Origin: Shewanella xiamenensis
Lineage (GTDB): Bacteria > Pseudomonadota > Gammaproteobacteria > Enterobacterales > Shewanellaceae
Assembly (NCBI RefSeq): GCF_014647135.1
Contig: NZ_BMOP01000009.1
Coordinates: forward strand, 1 to 64,000
DNA: 64,000 nt
Direction: 5' to 3'
The notes beneath the pieces are model-generated. The model saw only the letters and a list, made by a program, of their open reading frames with translations, was not told the origin of the DNA and ran no database searches. A program made the position numbers and the translations under genes. Below are positions 39,012-47,920 of the stretch, piece after piece (position 1 is the first letter of the stretch; every line of letters begins with the position of its first letter).

Positions 39012-40649
39012 ATGAATAAATCAGTGTTGATGGCTTCACTCACCTTGAGCTTACTCTCAGGCAGTGCGTTAGCGATGGAGCAAGTCGTGCTTGATGGTAA
39101 ACATTTAACCCAAGACCAAGCTTGGGCAATTGCCGATGGCGCTAAAGTAAAAATTGCTCCACAAGCGAAAACCCAATTAGTGAAAGCACACGAGCTATTG
39201 ATGGAAGCCGCACGTCTAGGTAAACCCGTTTATGGTCTAACCGTAGGTGTTGGACTTAATAAAGACCACAAACTGTTCGATGCTAATGGCAAATTGAGTG
39301 ATGCAGTACTCGATGCCTCAAGAAGTTTTAACTTTAGTACTTTTCGTGCTCATAGTGCAGGCGTGGGTGACGCTGCGCCCATCCGCTTAACACGTTTGGC
39401 ATTAGCTGTGCGGTTAAATACTATGCTAGCCGGACAAACCGGTGTGCAGCCTGTGGTGGCAGAGCTTTATGAAGCCTATCTTAACAAGGGGTTGACACCT
39501 GTGATCCCAGCCAAGGGCACGGTAGGTGAGGCGGACATTCTACTCTCATCCCATGTCGGTTTAGCCATGGTTGGCGAATGGGAAGTATTCTATAAAGGTC
39601 AGCGTGTTAGCAGTAAAGAGGCGATGGCTGATGCGGGCATTACGCCATTAGTCCCAATGGGTAAAGATGCGCTGTCGATTTTATCTAACAACGCCTTTGC
39701 TGTGGCGTATGCAATGCAAGGTTACCGCGAGGCGAAGCAACTATTGGCCGTGTCGCCCACCGTCTTTGGCTTAAGCCTTGAGGGATTAAACGGCAACGTG
39801 GCGCCATTCTTGCCACAAACCAATGATATTCGCCCATTCCCTTATATTAAAACCGCCGCTAGTGACATTTTAAAACAACTCGATGGCAGCTATTTATGGA
39901 AGCTGAATGATGAGCGTCCTTTACAAGATCCGCTGAGCTTTAGAACGACAGCTTATACTTTTGCTGGCGCCGAACAGGCCTTAGCTTCATTGGATGAAGT
40001 ACTCAATATCCAAATCAATCATTCAGATGATAACCCCGCAGTAATTGTGGGTGCCTCAAACCAGTATGCACAGTTCCCACAAGTGGCTAAGTATTTGGTT
40101 GAAGGGCAGGGTGGTGTATTCCCAACCACTAACTTTGAGCCGCTGCCTGTGGCTCTCGCGGTGCAAAACCTGAGTGTGGCCTTGACCCATGTGTCCCATA
40201 ACAGTGTGATGCGTACGATTCATTTGTCCGATGAACACTTTACTAAGCTGACGCGCTTCCTAAGTGCGCCTGAAAACCAAGGCCATGCCTTTGGTGCGAT
40301 TCAAAAAGCCTTTGTGGATATGCAAGTGCGTAACAAGCAGTTAGCGACGCCAGTCTCCTTCGATGGGATTTCTATCGCTGGTGGTATTGAAGATACCTTC
40401 ACTAACCTTAAGTTAGCGTCGGATAACCTGATCCAAATCGTGGATAACACGCGAGTTATCTATGGTTTAGAGCTGCTACATTCAACTCAAGCGATTGATT
40501 TACGCAAACAAGCGAACCCTGAGCTGCAACTTGGTAAAGCGACGCAAGCCATGTACAAGGCTTACCGCGAGAAAGTGCCTTTTGTTGCGAAAGATCGCCC
40601 ATTCACGCCGGACATCCAAGCGTCGACTGACTTTATTACACACTATTAA
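39012..40649 (+). CDS. Secreted aromatic ammonia-lyase-fold protein lacking the MIO triad
   Basis: The start is ATG 39012 with GGAG 6 bases upstream; 545 residues. An N-terminal Sec signal (MNKSVLMASLTLSLLSGSALA) predicts a periplasmic location, unlike ordinary cytoplasmic HutH/PAL. Family features are clear: YGLTVGVG, HSAGVGDAAPIRLTRLALAVRLN, the QDPLSFR segment and QINHSDDNPAV. At the place where lyases have GSVGASGDL, this protein reads GTVGEADIL, with Glu173-Ala174-Asp175 instead of Ala-Ser-Gly. The MIO electrophile normally forms from that Ser, so classical ammonia elimination should not work. It may use another chemistry, bind ligand only, or serve the neighbouring reductase. It is co-transcribed with flavoprotein and cytochrome. 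Confidence 0.85.
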   Translation: MNKSVLMASLTLSLLSGSALAMEQVVLDGKHLTQDQAWAIADGAKVKIAPQAKTQLVKAHELLMEAARLGKPVYGLTVGVGLNKDHKLFDANGKLSDAVLDASRSFNFSTFRAHSAGVGDAAPIRLTRLALAVRLNTMLAGQTGVQPVVAELYEAYLNKGLTPVIPAKGTVGEADILLSSHVGLAMVGEWEVFYKGQRVSSKEAMADAGITPLVPMGKDALSILSNNAFAVAYAMQGYREAKQLLAVSPTVFGLSLEGLNGNVAPFLPQTNDIRPFPYIKTAASDILKQLDGSYLWKLNDERPLQDPLSFRTTAYTFAGAEQALASLDEVLNIQINHSDDNPAVIVGASNQYAQFPQVAKYLVEGQGGVFPTTNFEPLPVALAVQNLSVALTHVSHNSVMRTIHLSDEHFTKLTRFLSAPENQGHAFGAIQKAFVDMQVRNKQLATPVSFDGISIAGGIEDTFTNLKLASDNLIQIVDNTRVIYGLELLHSTQAIDLRKQANPELQLGKATQAMYKAYREKVPFVAKDRPFTPDIQASTDFITHY

Positions 40650-40657
40650 TCTGCGAT

Positions 40658-40676
40658 GCGGGGCACCATGCCCCGC
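40658..40676 (+). repeat. GC-rich intercistronic hairpin
   Basis: GCGGGGC-ACCAT-GCCCCGC lies between the lyase-fold gene and the cytochrome gene without a T run. It could stabilise the upstream mRNA end or tune cytochrome expression. Confidence 0.6.
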
Positions 40677-40690
40677 CTAGGAAGACTCTG

Positions 40691-41074
40691 ATGTTAAAAC
40701 CCGTATTTATTCTATTACTCGGTGCCATGCTGGCAGCACCTATGGCTGCTAATGCAATGAATATCAAGGATTACCATAAAGAGGTAATGACTGGAGCCGA
40801 TGGTAAAGTCGATTGTGCGGCATGCCACGGTGATGCAAAACGCAAAACCGTTCCCGATGTTGCGACTTGCAGTCGTTGTCATGGTTCACCCGAGGACGTG
40901 GCTAAGTTGACTGCGCGCCCTGCGGATGCGGGTCATTCGGTTGAGCCGAATCCCCATAACAGTCTGCACTATGGTACTGATCTGCCTTGTACTTACTGCC
41001 ATCAGGAACACAAAGAAAGTAAAGTCTATTGCAATCAATGCCATGAGTTTACTTATCCTCAAATGAAACGTTAA
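40691..41074 (+). CDS. Periplasmic tetraheme cytochrome c
   Basis: The 127-residue protein has a signal peptide (MLKPVFILLLGAMLAAPMAANA). Four heme c sites follow: CAACH, CSRCH, CTYCH and CNQCH, with several distal-ligand histidines between. Size and spacing match the small tetraheme domain of Shewanella flavocytochrome c3 and its stand-alone relatives. It probably accepts electrons from the quinol dehydrogenase CymA or other periplasmic carriers and passes them to the flavoprotein of the same operon. It is the last gene before a terminator. Confidence 0.95.
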   Translation: MLKPVFILLLGAMLAAPMAANAMNIKDYHKEVMTGADGKVDCAACHGDAKRKTVPDVATCSRCHGSPEDVAKLTARPADAGHSVEPNPHNSLHYGTDLPCTYCHQEHKESKVYCNQCHEFTYPQMKR

Positions 41075-41123
41075 TTTCATCCTCGTTAAACACCCGCTCC
41101 CCTGTATTTTGACGATTATTGTC

Positions 41124-41152
41124 ATGCACTCAACTTTGTTGAGTGCATTTTT
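41124..41152 (+). terminator. Terminator of the flavoprotein operon
   Basis: TGCACTCAA-CTTTG-TTGAGTGCA is followed by TTTTT on the plus strand. Confidence 0.88.
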
Positions 41153-41155
41153 CAG

Positions 41156-41188
41156 CAAAAAAAAGAGTAATCCAACTCGGATTACTCT
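41156..41188 (-). terminator. Terminator of the alpha/beta hydrolase gene
   Basis: AGAGTAATCC-AACTC-GGATTACTCT is a perfect 10-bp stem. On the minus strand it is followed by a run of T (the A run at 41157-41164 on plus), so it terminates the gene reading leftward. Confidence 0.85.
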
Positions 41189-41291
41189 CACGGAAAATAG
41201 GTCGTTGAACGTTGTAGCCAAAATCACTCATTTGGATGAGGAGCCTGCACACAATGACAGCTTTTACTTAATTAACCCTTAAATTTAACAT

Positions 41292-42581
41292 TTATCTTAA
41301 GAGTTCACCGCGGTTGAGACTGATGAGCTTATCTAAGATCCGCTCGCCATCCATTCGAATACCATTGTGTTCATATTCTGAGGTTAACCAATACTTTAGG
41401 TGCGCTACCTGTTTGGCGGTTTCTAGGCTGAAATCCATCTCTACATACATATCTTCGCTATAAATCGCGGCCGCAACTGGGACGCGGTTTTGGCTGAGCT
41501 GCTCAAGATTGTATAGCGCTGGCCAGTCCGTTTTATGGGCAAGAATATTGGCTGCGGCTTTAAGTGGCGCTAAATGGCTAAATTGTTCAAACATCCAAGG
41601 GTAAATCATCTCGCCAGTAAACAGGAAAGGCTTACCCACTTGATAGTTAAAGGCCGGATACTGCTCCCGTACCCTATGGGCAGACCACTGTGACGCACTG
41701 TGTTGGCAGTAGATGGCCTCGTGTAACAGGGCAAAAATTGGGTTGGTGTTATAGTCGAGTAATTGGCAGAAATGATTTAAAAACAGCGGGTTGACATAAT
41801 CACCTTGGGGCGAGTGCACTAGGGCCTGTTCAAGTAAATAGTAGACTGACTCAGGGCCTTGCTCCATGCCTAAATTAATGCCAAGCAGTTGCAGCATTTC
41901 AACCGTGAGGCGTTCACCCGTGGCTAACTGCACTGGATGTTCGAGTAAATGTTTGGCGAGGCGAGTCACCAGATGCTGCGCATCGTGGAAGCGCTGGAAG
42001 AAGTCCTTATTCTTGGCGAGTACGCGCTGATAGGTGGCTTGATAAACCTCATCACTGCTGCGCGTGAGGGAAGGAATACCACCTGTGATATAGGCTTCAC
42101 TTACGCCCTGAGGCGCAGCACTTAAGTAGTGCAGCACGCAGAAACCACCAAAGCTTTGACCGAGGATAGCCCATTTATCGGCGGGGCAGAGCTGGGTGCG
42201 AATGGATTCGGCGTCACGGACGATATTGTCTGCTCTAAAATGGCTTAAATATTCGGCCTGTTGCTCAGGGGGTAAGTGACTGAGGCTCTGATAATTGATG
42301 GGGCTAGAAAGGCCTGTGCCCCGTTGATCGAGCAATAAGACTCTAAATTCTTTGAGTGCTCGACGGATCCAGCCGCTATTGCTGGCGGGCCGCATAGCGG
42401 CAAAGCCAGGACCTCCTTGGAAAAAGACGATATAGGGTAATTTTTTATCTTTATTTTCAATGGCGCAAAGTTCTCTCGCAAACACAGTAATCTGCTCACC
42501 AATGGGTTGTTGGTAGTTGAGTGGCAAAGTAAATGTGTGTTTCTTGGCGAAAACACCAGCGAGCATCATATCGGGTTTCAT
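41292..42581 (-). CDS. Alpha/beta hydrolase, prolyl aminopeptidase-like
   Basis: The 429-residue cytoplasmic protein starts at ATG 42581 with AAGG upstream. It shows the oxyanion-loop FFQGGPGFAAMRP, LLDQRGTGLSSP and the nucleophile elbow GQSFGGFCVLHY, all typical of the proline iminopeptidase (S33) family. The length is that of the larger TAP/S33-type aminopeptidases. It would remove N-terminal proline or similar residues from peptides. The final histidine of the triad probably lies in the C-terminal EYEHNGIRMDG segment. Confidence 0.87.
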   Translation of the reverse strand: MKPDMMLAGVFAKKHTFTLPLNYQQPIGEQITVFARELCAIENKDKKLPYIVFFQGGPGFAAMRPASNSGWIRRALKEFRVLLLDQRGTGLSSPINYQSLSHLPPEQQAEYLSHFRADNIVRDAESIRTQLCPADKWAILGQSFGGFCVLHYLSAAPQGVSEAYITGGIPSLTRSSDEVYQATYQRVLAKNKDFFQRFHDAQHLVTRLAKHLLEHPVQLATGERLTVEMLQLLGINLGMEQGPESVYYLLEQALVHSPQGDYVNPLFLNHFCQLLDYNTNPIFALLHEAIYCQHSASQWSAHRVREQYPAFNYQVGKPFLFTGEMIYPWMFEQFSHLAPLKAAANILAHKTDWPALYNLEQLSQNRVPVAAAIYSEDMYVEMDFSLETAKQVAHLKYWLTSEYEHNGIRMDGERILDKLISLNRGELLR

Positions 42582-42760
42582 CAATTGACCTTAAGGGCTA
42601 GGCTTGTTATTTATGGCAGATTGTATACAAAAGCCCTGTTGTCGCAAGTTAGGATTATTTGATTAGCCTTTGGTTGAGATCAATTTTTATTATAAAAAAT
42701 TGAGCCATGATAACCCTCTTAGCGTAATCTATCGGCTATGGATAACACGAGATTGAAGCT

Positions 42761-43405
42761 ATGAAGTACCAAATTATTCCTGTGACACCTTTCCAGCAGA
42801 ATTGCAGCTTGATCTGGTGTGAAAAAACTAAGCATGCAGCGGTTGTCGATCCGGGAGGGAACGTTGACCGTATTTTAGGTGAAGTCACTAAATTAGGGCT
42901 GACCCTTGAAAAAGTGTTACTCACTCATGGTCATATTGATCATGTTGGCGGTGCTAAGTTATTAGCACAACAAACGAATGTACCCATCGTTGGTCCACAT
43001 GAGGCGGATAAGTTTTGGATTGAAAATCTGCCTAAACAGAGTCAAAACTTTGGTTTTCCCCACTGTGATGCCTTTGAACCCGATCGATACCTGTGTGATG
43101 GCGATACCGTCACCGTGGGCGAGCAAAGTTTGACTGTGCTGCATTGCCCTGGCCACACACCAGGACATGTGGCGTTTTATTCGGCCTCATCCAAGCTTGC
43201 ATGGGTCGGAGATATTCTCTTTAGAAGCTCGATTGGCCGTACTGATTTTCCTCAGTCAAATCATCAAAGCTTGATCCATTCAATCACCTCTAAACTCTGG
43301 CCTTTAGGCGCTGACGTGGAATTTATTCCTGGCCACGGACCTATGTCTACCTTTGGCGAAGAGCGTGAACATAATCCCTTTGTGGCTGATCAGTTACTGC
43401 TCTAA
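42761..43405 (+). CDS. YcbL-like metallo-beta-lactamase-fold hydrolase
   Basis: The 214-residue protein has the metal-binding THGHIDHVGG, a further HCPGHTPGHV and GDILFRSSIGRTDFP, ending with PGHGPMSTFGEER. It is shorter than glyoxalase II (GloB, about 250) because it lacks the C-terminal helical domain, which is the YcbL arrangement. YcbL has type II glyoxalase activity, hydrolysing S-D-lactoylglutathione. It is monocistronic. Confidence 0.87.
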   Translation: MKYQIIPVTPFQQNCSLIWCEKTKHAAVVDPGGNVDRILGEVTKLGLTLEKVLLTHGHIDHVGGAKLLAQQTNVPIVGPHEADKFWIENLPKQSQNFGFPHCDAFEPDRYLCDGDTVTVGEQSLTVLHCPGHTPGHVAFYSASSKLAWVGDILFRSSIGRTDFPQSNHQSLIHSITSKLWPLGADVEFIPGHGPMSTFGEEREHNPFVADQLLL

Positions 43406-43729
43406 GTTGCATAACACTGCGTCGATTGACTTAATATCAGCCAAAATGCGAGTTTTAATCAGGTACAATTCATATTTACTGTGCCTGATTAAACTTGCAA
43501 ACCTCATCTCTGCTTGACACACGTCTTAGGTCTTTTTAGTTAGATTTATCCGCAACTATCTATTTTTAAGCATTATATTTTGACCTAAACCAAGTATCGG
43601 TTATTTACGCAACTGAGAATCGCTCGTAACTCTGTGTATTATTTCATCAAAATTCTGTTTTTTTACGTTTTAGCTACATTTTACTGACTAGACTTAAAGC
43701 TAACGTTGTAGGTGTCTATCGGGGTAACT
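43406..43729. other. Intergenic region, 324 bases, with a long inverted repeat
   Basis: This holds the inverted repeat at 43454-43503 and presumably the promoter of the chemoreceptor gene. I see no small gene and no convincing sigma-28 promoter. Confidence 0.6.
43454..43503. repeat. 13-bp inverted repeat
   Basis: TTTAATCAGGTAC (43454-43466) pairs with GTGCCTGATTAAA (43491-43503), with one G-U pair and a 24-base AT-rich loop. It starts about 48 bases past the YcbL-like gene. No T run follows, so it is either a weak terminator or a protein-binding site. Confidence 0.7.
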
Positions 43730-45469
43730 ATGAATACAAAAACGATGATGAGTGTTGTTTTTTCCACAATCGTCGCTAGTGCAGTGATTACGGCGGCGCT
43801 GAGTTTTAATGTCAAATCTAAGATTGAACTCTTTAATGATGCTGCGAATATTCGCTATCAATCCTACCAAATTGCTGATGAACTTCGGCAAAGTTCTGAT
43901 GATTTGACCAGACTCGCCCGTACCTATGCGGTGACTGGGGATGAAAAGTACGAAAAAATGTATATGGATATTCTGGCCATTCGTAACGGTGAAAAACCTA
44001 GGCCGGAAAAATATCACCAGATTTATTGGGATTTGGTGCTCAGTTATGGCGATAAACCTAAGCCAGATGGCGCCAGAGTGGCCATCAAAAGCCAAATGAA
44101 GGCCTTGGGGTTTTCCGATGAGGAATTCCATTATCTAGAGCAGGCACAGCAAAATTCTGATGCTTTAGTCGCCCTTGAGGTCAAGGCGATGAACGCGGTG
44201 AAAGGAATTTTTATCGATCCTAATACCCAAACCTACAGCATTAAAGGTGAGCCGAATCTCGCGATGGCGAGGGAATTACTACATAGCGATCAATATCATA
44301 GTGAAAAAGCCAAGATCATGCAGCCGATCGATCAGTTTTTTACCGCCTTGGATAAACGCACTGAAGGTGAGGTGAGTAATCGATTGGATTCTTTAAATAT
44401 GGCACTCAATGGTTCGCAGTTTGTACTCTTTTTGGTGATTTTAGTTGCCGTTGGCGGCTTTATTATTGTTAAAAGTAGGATTGTGACTCCACTCGTACAA
44501 ACCTGTCGCGAATTACTTGATATTCAAAGGTCTAAAAATCTTGCCCGCAGGATCTCAGTTTCGACTCAGGGTGAAATTGGGGAAATTGTTAGCCAAATTA
44601 ATTTATTCATTTCATCTCTAGCCAGTTCATTAGCGACGACGGACAGTATTGCGAAGGAGGTGGCAGATCTCGCTAAACAAACCAAAGCTTCGATTCAAGT
44701 TTCCCGTCAAAGCTCAAACCGAGTCGCCAAAGAGCTCGATGCCAGTGCGAGCGCGATGGAAGAAATGACGACCACCTTAGTGCATGTTAGTGAGAGCACC
44801 TCGAACGCCGAAATTCGGGCAGCGGAAAATGAGACCCATGTGGGCGTTGGTCAGGATACGGTTTCAGAGGCATTGAATGCGATGGCGGTGCTCGAAAGTG
44901 AATTTACGACCACCCAAGATTCGATGCAGCATTTGGTGAATGAGAGCACTCAAGTCAGTAATGTATTAAGTGTGATTAAAGCGATTGCTGAGCAAACTAA
45001 CTTATTGGCACTCAATGCCGCCATTGAGGCGGCGAGGGCGGGTGAGCAAGGGCGTGGTTTTGCGGTGGTAGCCGATGAAGTGCGTTCACTCGCACAGCGC
45101 ACTCAAGATTCTACCAAGGAAATTGATGATATTGTTGCCAGTTTACAAAATCGCACCAATCAGGTGGGCAGCTCAGTCACCCAAGCGGCTAACTTAATGA
45201 AAAAAGCCTCAGGTGAATTGCAACGTATCGTGACGGTTTTTGATGATATTCGCCATAGCACTGCGGCGATTCATGGGATTAATACCCAAGTAGCGGCATC
45301 AACCGAAGAGCAATCCCTGGTGTCTAAGGATATTGCCACCAGTCTTATGGTGATCCGTGATAATTCCCGCGAAGTGTCACAAATTATTGAGCAAATCGAA
45401 TTCACCTCTATTAGCTTAGATAATCAATCCCAAGCACTACGAACTAAGGCTGGAGAGTATCAGTTTTAA
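43730..45469 (+). CDS. Methyl-accepting chemotaxis protein
   Basis: The 579-residue receptor starts at ATG 43730 (GGGG ribosome binding site; a GTG at 43712 is less likely). TM1 spans residues 6-24. A periplasmic helical sensor of about 200 residues follows (contains [17 protein letters not shown]), then TM2 (about 225-247), HAMP, and the signalling domain with the CheA/CheW-contact tip [35 protein letters not shown] (given here only to position it near 425-460). The sensor ligand is unknown. No C-terminal CheR-tethering pentapeptide is present. Confidence 0.93.
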   Translation: MNTKTMMSVVFSTIVASAVITAALSFNVKSKIELFNDAANIRYQSYQIADELRQSSDDLTRLARTYAVTGDEKYEKMYMDILAIRNGEKPRPEKYHQIYWDLVLSYGDKPKPDGARVAIKSQMKALGFSDEEFHYLEQAQQNSDALVALEVKAMNAVKGIFIDPNTQTYSIKGEPNLAMARELLHSDQYHSEKAKIMQPIDQFFTALDKRTEGEVSNRLDSLNMALNGSQFVLFLVILVAVGGFIIVKSRIVTPLVQTCRELLDIQRSKNLARRISVSTQGEIGEIVSQINLFISSLASSLATTDSIAKEVADLAKQTKASIQVSRQSSNRVAKELDASASAMEEMTTTLVHVSESTSNAEIRAAENETHVGVGQDTVSEALNAMAVLESEFTTTQDSMQHLVNESTQVSNVLSVIKAIAEQTNLLALNAAIEAARAGEQGRGFAVVADEVRSLAQRTQDSTKEIDDIVASLQNRTNQVGSSVTQAANLMKKASGELQRIVTVFDDIRHSTAAIHGINTQVAASTEEQSLVSKDIATSLMVIRDNSREVSQIIEQIEFTSISLDNQSQALRTKAGEYQF

Positions 45470-45676
45470 CCCTTAGTTCAAGGCTATCTCACACTTGTTG
45501 ACAGGGATGTCAGCTTTATCCTTTAGCTATTTTGTGTTTCCCCGCTTTTGCCCTTTTAAATTCAATTTTCCTTTGTTAGCTTGTTCTACATAAAGATAAT
45601 TTTTTAATCAGTTACGCTGATTTCAATCGTGGATGCATTAAATGTGTCCCTAAGTTAGCGAAATAGAGAGGAATCA

Positions 45677-46696
45677 ATGTCGATGGATCACCAAATGGAA
45701 GACTTATTAGAACATTGGTTGCCCCTCGCGGATGATGCATGGGTTCTGGCGGTGATTACCCATATCCAAGGCTCGTCCTACCGTAAACCCGGCGCCATGA
45801 TGTTATTCCACGAGTTTGGCCAAGGCGCAGGGATATTAAGTGGTGGCTGTTTAGAGGCCGATCTTCGCCGTCATGCGCAGCAAGCCATGCAATCGCAACA
45901 GATTACTTGTATCACCTATGATGCGACCGATGAATCCGATGCCAGCTACCGCCTAGGTTGTGGTGGTAAAGTCGATATCATGTTGATCCCTCTGCTTAAA
46001 GAAAATCATGATCTTGGCCTAGTGGACATAGTACAAGCGTTTCGCAAGGGGCTGTCGGGCTACTATCAATTGCCCTTAGTGCCTGCGGGCAGCGATGCTC
46101 GCAGTTACGCTGCACAGTTTTATCCGGCGCAAAGTGTCCCTTTTCCTACGGCGGATTTTCCTAAGGCGGGCATACTCAGTCAGCCTGAAGGGGAGGCGCT
46201 TATCATCCCACTCAGACCACGATTTCATTTAGGGATTTTTGGTGGAGGAATAGATGCTAAACCCGTGGCAGCGATTGCCCACAGTTTAGGTTGGCAGGTG
46301 AGCGTGTTTGATACGCGCACCGCCTACGCGAGAAGTGCCGACTTTCCCCATGCCCATATCGTCAAGCAAAGCCTTAATGATGCCGAAGCGCTTGTCGCGC
46401 AATTAGATTGCGCCGTGGTCATGCACCATCACCTGAATTTGGATGCGGCGGCGCTCAAAGCTATTCAACCTTTTGATCTTAAATATGTTGCTCTCTTGGG
46501 GCCCGCTCATCGGCGGGATAAAGTGCTGGCGATGGCCGAACTCAATACTGAGTCGTTTAGTGGCTTTTTCTCGGCACCTGCGGGGCTTGCTCTTGGTGGC
46601 GAGTTACCGAGCGCCATTGCCTTGAGTATCTTGGCCCAATGCCATGGGGTGCTTCATGGCGCGGCATTTTCCTCGCTCGATGGAATGATGCCTTAA
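45677..46696 (+). CDS. XdhC/CoxI family molybdoenzyme maturation protein
   Basis: The 339-residue protein has the XdhC_CoxI N-terminal motif (HIQGSSYRKPGAMMLFHEFG, ILSGGCLEADLRRHA) and a C-terminal Rossmann domain (GIFGGGIDAKPVAAIA near residue 184). XdhC proteins bind molybdenum cofactor, assist its sulfuration and insert it into xanthine-dehydrogenase-type enzymes. GAGAGGAA precedes the ATG. It is the first gene of a four-gene operon ending with the molybdopterin subunit, and its stop overlaps the next start. Confidence 0.9.
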   Translation: MSMDHQMEDLLEHWLPLADDAWVLAVITHIQGSSYRKPGAMMLFHEFGQGAGILSGGCLEADLRRHAQQAMQSQQITCITYDATDESDASYRLGCGGKVDIMLIPLLKENHDLGLVDIVQAFRKGLSGYYQLPLVPAGSDARSYAAQFYPAQSVPFPTADFPKAGILSQPEGEALIIPLRPRFHLGIFGGGIDAKPVAAIAHSLGWQVSVFDTRTAYARSADFPHAHIVKQSLNDAEALVAQLDCAVVMHHHLNLDAAALKAIQPFDLKYVALLGPAHRRDKVLAMAELNTESFSGFFSAPAGLALGGELPSAIALSILAQCHGVLHGAAFSSLDGMMP

Positions 46697-47418
46697 TGCG
46701 CATCAGGCAAAGATTGCTCATTGCTGTGCTCGCGGCAGGCGAGAGTCGGCGCTTTCAGGGGGCGAAGCTGGCACAACGTTTATCAACAGCGGCGAGTGAG
46801 GGGCAAAGGCATAGTATCTTACAACGCCATATCGACCGTTTGGCTCGCTTCACCTCGGCTCCATTAGTAATGGGAGCATCTAATCAAGTCACTGCAGAAC
46901 TGTTGGTAGTGCTTGGTGCCCATCAAACATTATTGCGTCCGCAACTTGACGCTCTCGGAGCGCTAAAACTGACGTTGCTTGATAATCCTAATTGGCAAAC
47001 AGGTTTGGCGTCGTCTCTGCGAGTTGCGGCGGACTTTGCAAAAGCGCAGCAGTTTGATGGCATGTTACTCACCTTAGCGGATCAAGTCGCGCTGACATTT
47101 GAAGACTATCGGCAGGTGATTGAGACTTGGCAGACGAGTCAACAATCTGTGGCCGCTCTTTATACGAACGAAGCTGAGATGTTGAATGGACAAGGGACGT
47201 TGGATGAACAAGGGACGTTGGATGAATTAGGCGCCCCTGCTATTTTTAATGCCTCAATATTCGATTTATTAACGGATTTGACTGGCGATCGCGGCGCCAA
47301 ATCCATCTTAAAACAACTGGCAAATGTGGGTGAGTTAGTGGCTGTTCCTTTGCCCCATGCCGCGATTGATATTGATACTAAAGCCGATCTTGCGTCGTGG
47401 TTGGCACTTAAGGAGTGA
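46696..47418 (+). CDS. MobA-like/molybdenum cofactor nucleotidyltransferase
   Basis: The start is placed at ATG 46696, which shares bases with the preceding stop (TAATG); 240 residues. The N-terminal LLIAVLAAGESRRFQGAKLAQ is the nucleotidyltransferase signature of MocA/MobA-like enzymes that add CMP or GMP to molybdopterin. A middle LLTLADQVALTFEDY is also typical, the usual metal-site aspartate being in LADQ. The genomic partner suggests MocA-type (cytosine dinucleotide) activity. An 18-bp tandem duplication (47191-47226) repeats QGTLDE. The open frame extends upstream to 46639 inside xdhC. Confidence 0.85.
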   Translation: MRIRQRLLIAVLAAGESRRFQGAKLAQRLSTAASEGQRHSILQRHIDRLARFTSAPLVMGASNQVTAELLVVLGAHQTLLRPQLDALGALKLTLLDNPNWQTGLASSLRVAADFAKAQQFDGMLLTLADQVALTFEDYRQVIETWQTSQQSVAALYTNEAEMLNGQGTLDEQGTLDELGAPAIFNASIFDLLTDLTGDRGAKSILKQLANVGELVAVPLPHAAIDIDTKADLASWLALKE

Positions 47419-47421
47419 GTT

Positions 47422-47919
47422 ATGGCAATACCATCCTCGGAGGCGGCACAGGACCAGAGCCTTGCGATGCCTTCCCTAAACCTGACCATTAATGGCAGAT
47501 CCTTTACCTTAAATGCGGATCCCAATATGCCTATCCTCTGGGCGTTACGGGATATTTTAGGCTTAACGGGCACTAAATATGGCTGCGGCGCCGGACTCTG
47601 TGGCGCTTGTACCGTGCATGTAGATGGTCAGCCTGTGCGCGCCTGTTTAACCAGCTTATCCCAGGTGCAGGGTAAACAACTGACTACGATCGAAGGGCTG
47701 AGTAATCAAAAGCTTAAAAATGCTTGGGCCGAACACAATGTGCCTCAGTGTGGTTATTGTCAGGCGGGGCAATTAATGTCAGCAGCGGCTTTAGTCACTC
47801 AGCATCCAAAACCATCGGCGGAACAAATCGATGCTGCGATGTCGGGTAATTTGTGTCGCTGCGGTACCTATCCTCGGATAAAAGCGGCGCTGCAAAGCTA
47901 TGCCAAACAGGAGGGCTAA
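47422..47919 (+). CDS. [2Fe-2S] subunit of a molybdenum hydroxylase
   Basis: This 165-residue protein with AAGGAG upstream is homologous to IorA/CoxS. A plant-type [2Fe-2S] site [17 protein letters not shown] (about 52-68) is followed by the alpha-helical second site with CGYCQAGQ and [11 protein letters not shown]. It passes electrons from the molybdenum centre to an external acceptor. It has no signal peptide of its own and probably rides with the Tat-exported large subunit. Confidence 0.93.
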   Translation: MAIPSSEAAQDQSLAMPSLNLTINGRSFTLNADPNMPILWALRDILGLTGTKYGCGAGLCGACTVHVDGQPVRACLTSLSQVQGKQLTTIEGLSNQKLKNAWAEHNVPQCGYCQAGQLMSAAALVTQHPKPSAEQIDAAMSGNLCRCGTYPRIKAALQSYAKQEG

Positions 47920-47920
47920 G

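Noticed and set aside
47900..47920. Upstream extension of the molybdopterin subunit start
   Set aside because: The ATG at 47921 has a strong GGAGGG site and gives a proper Tat signal; the extension overlaps the preceding gene.
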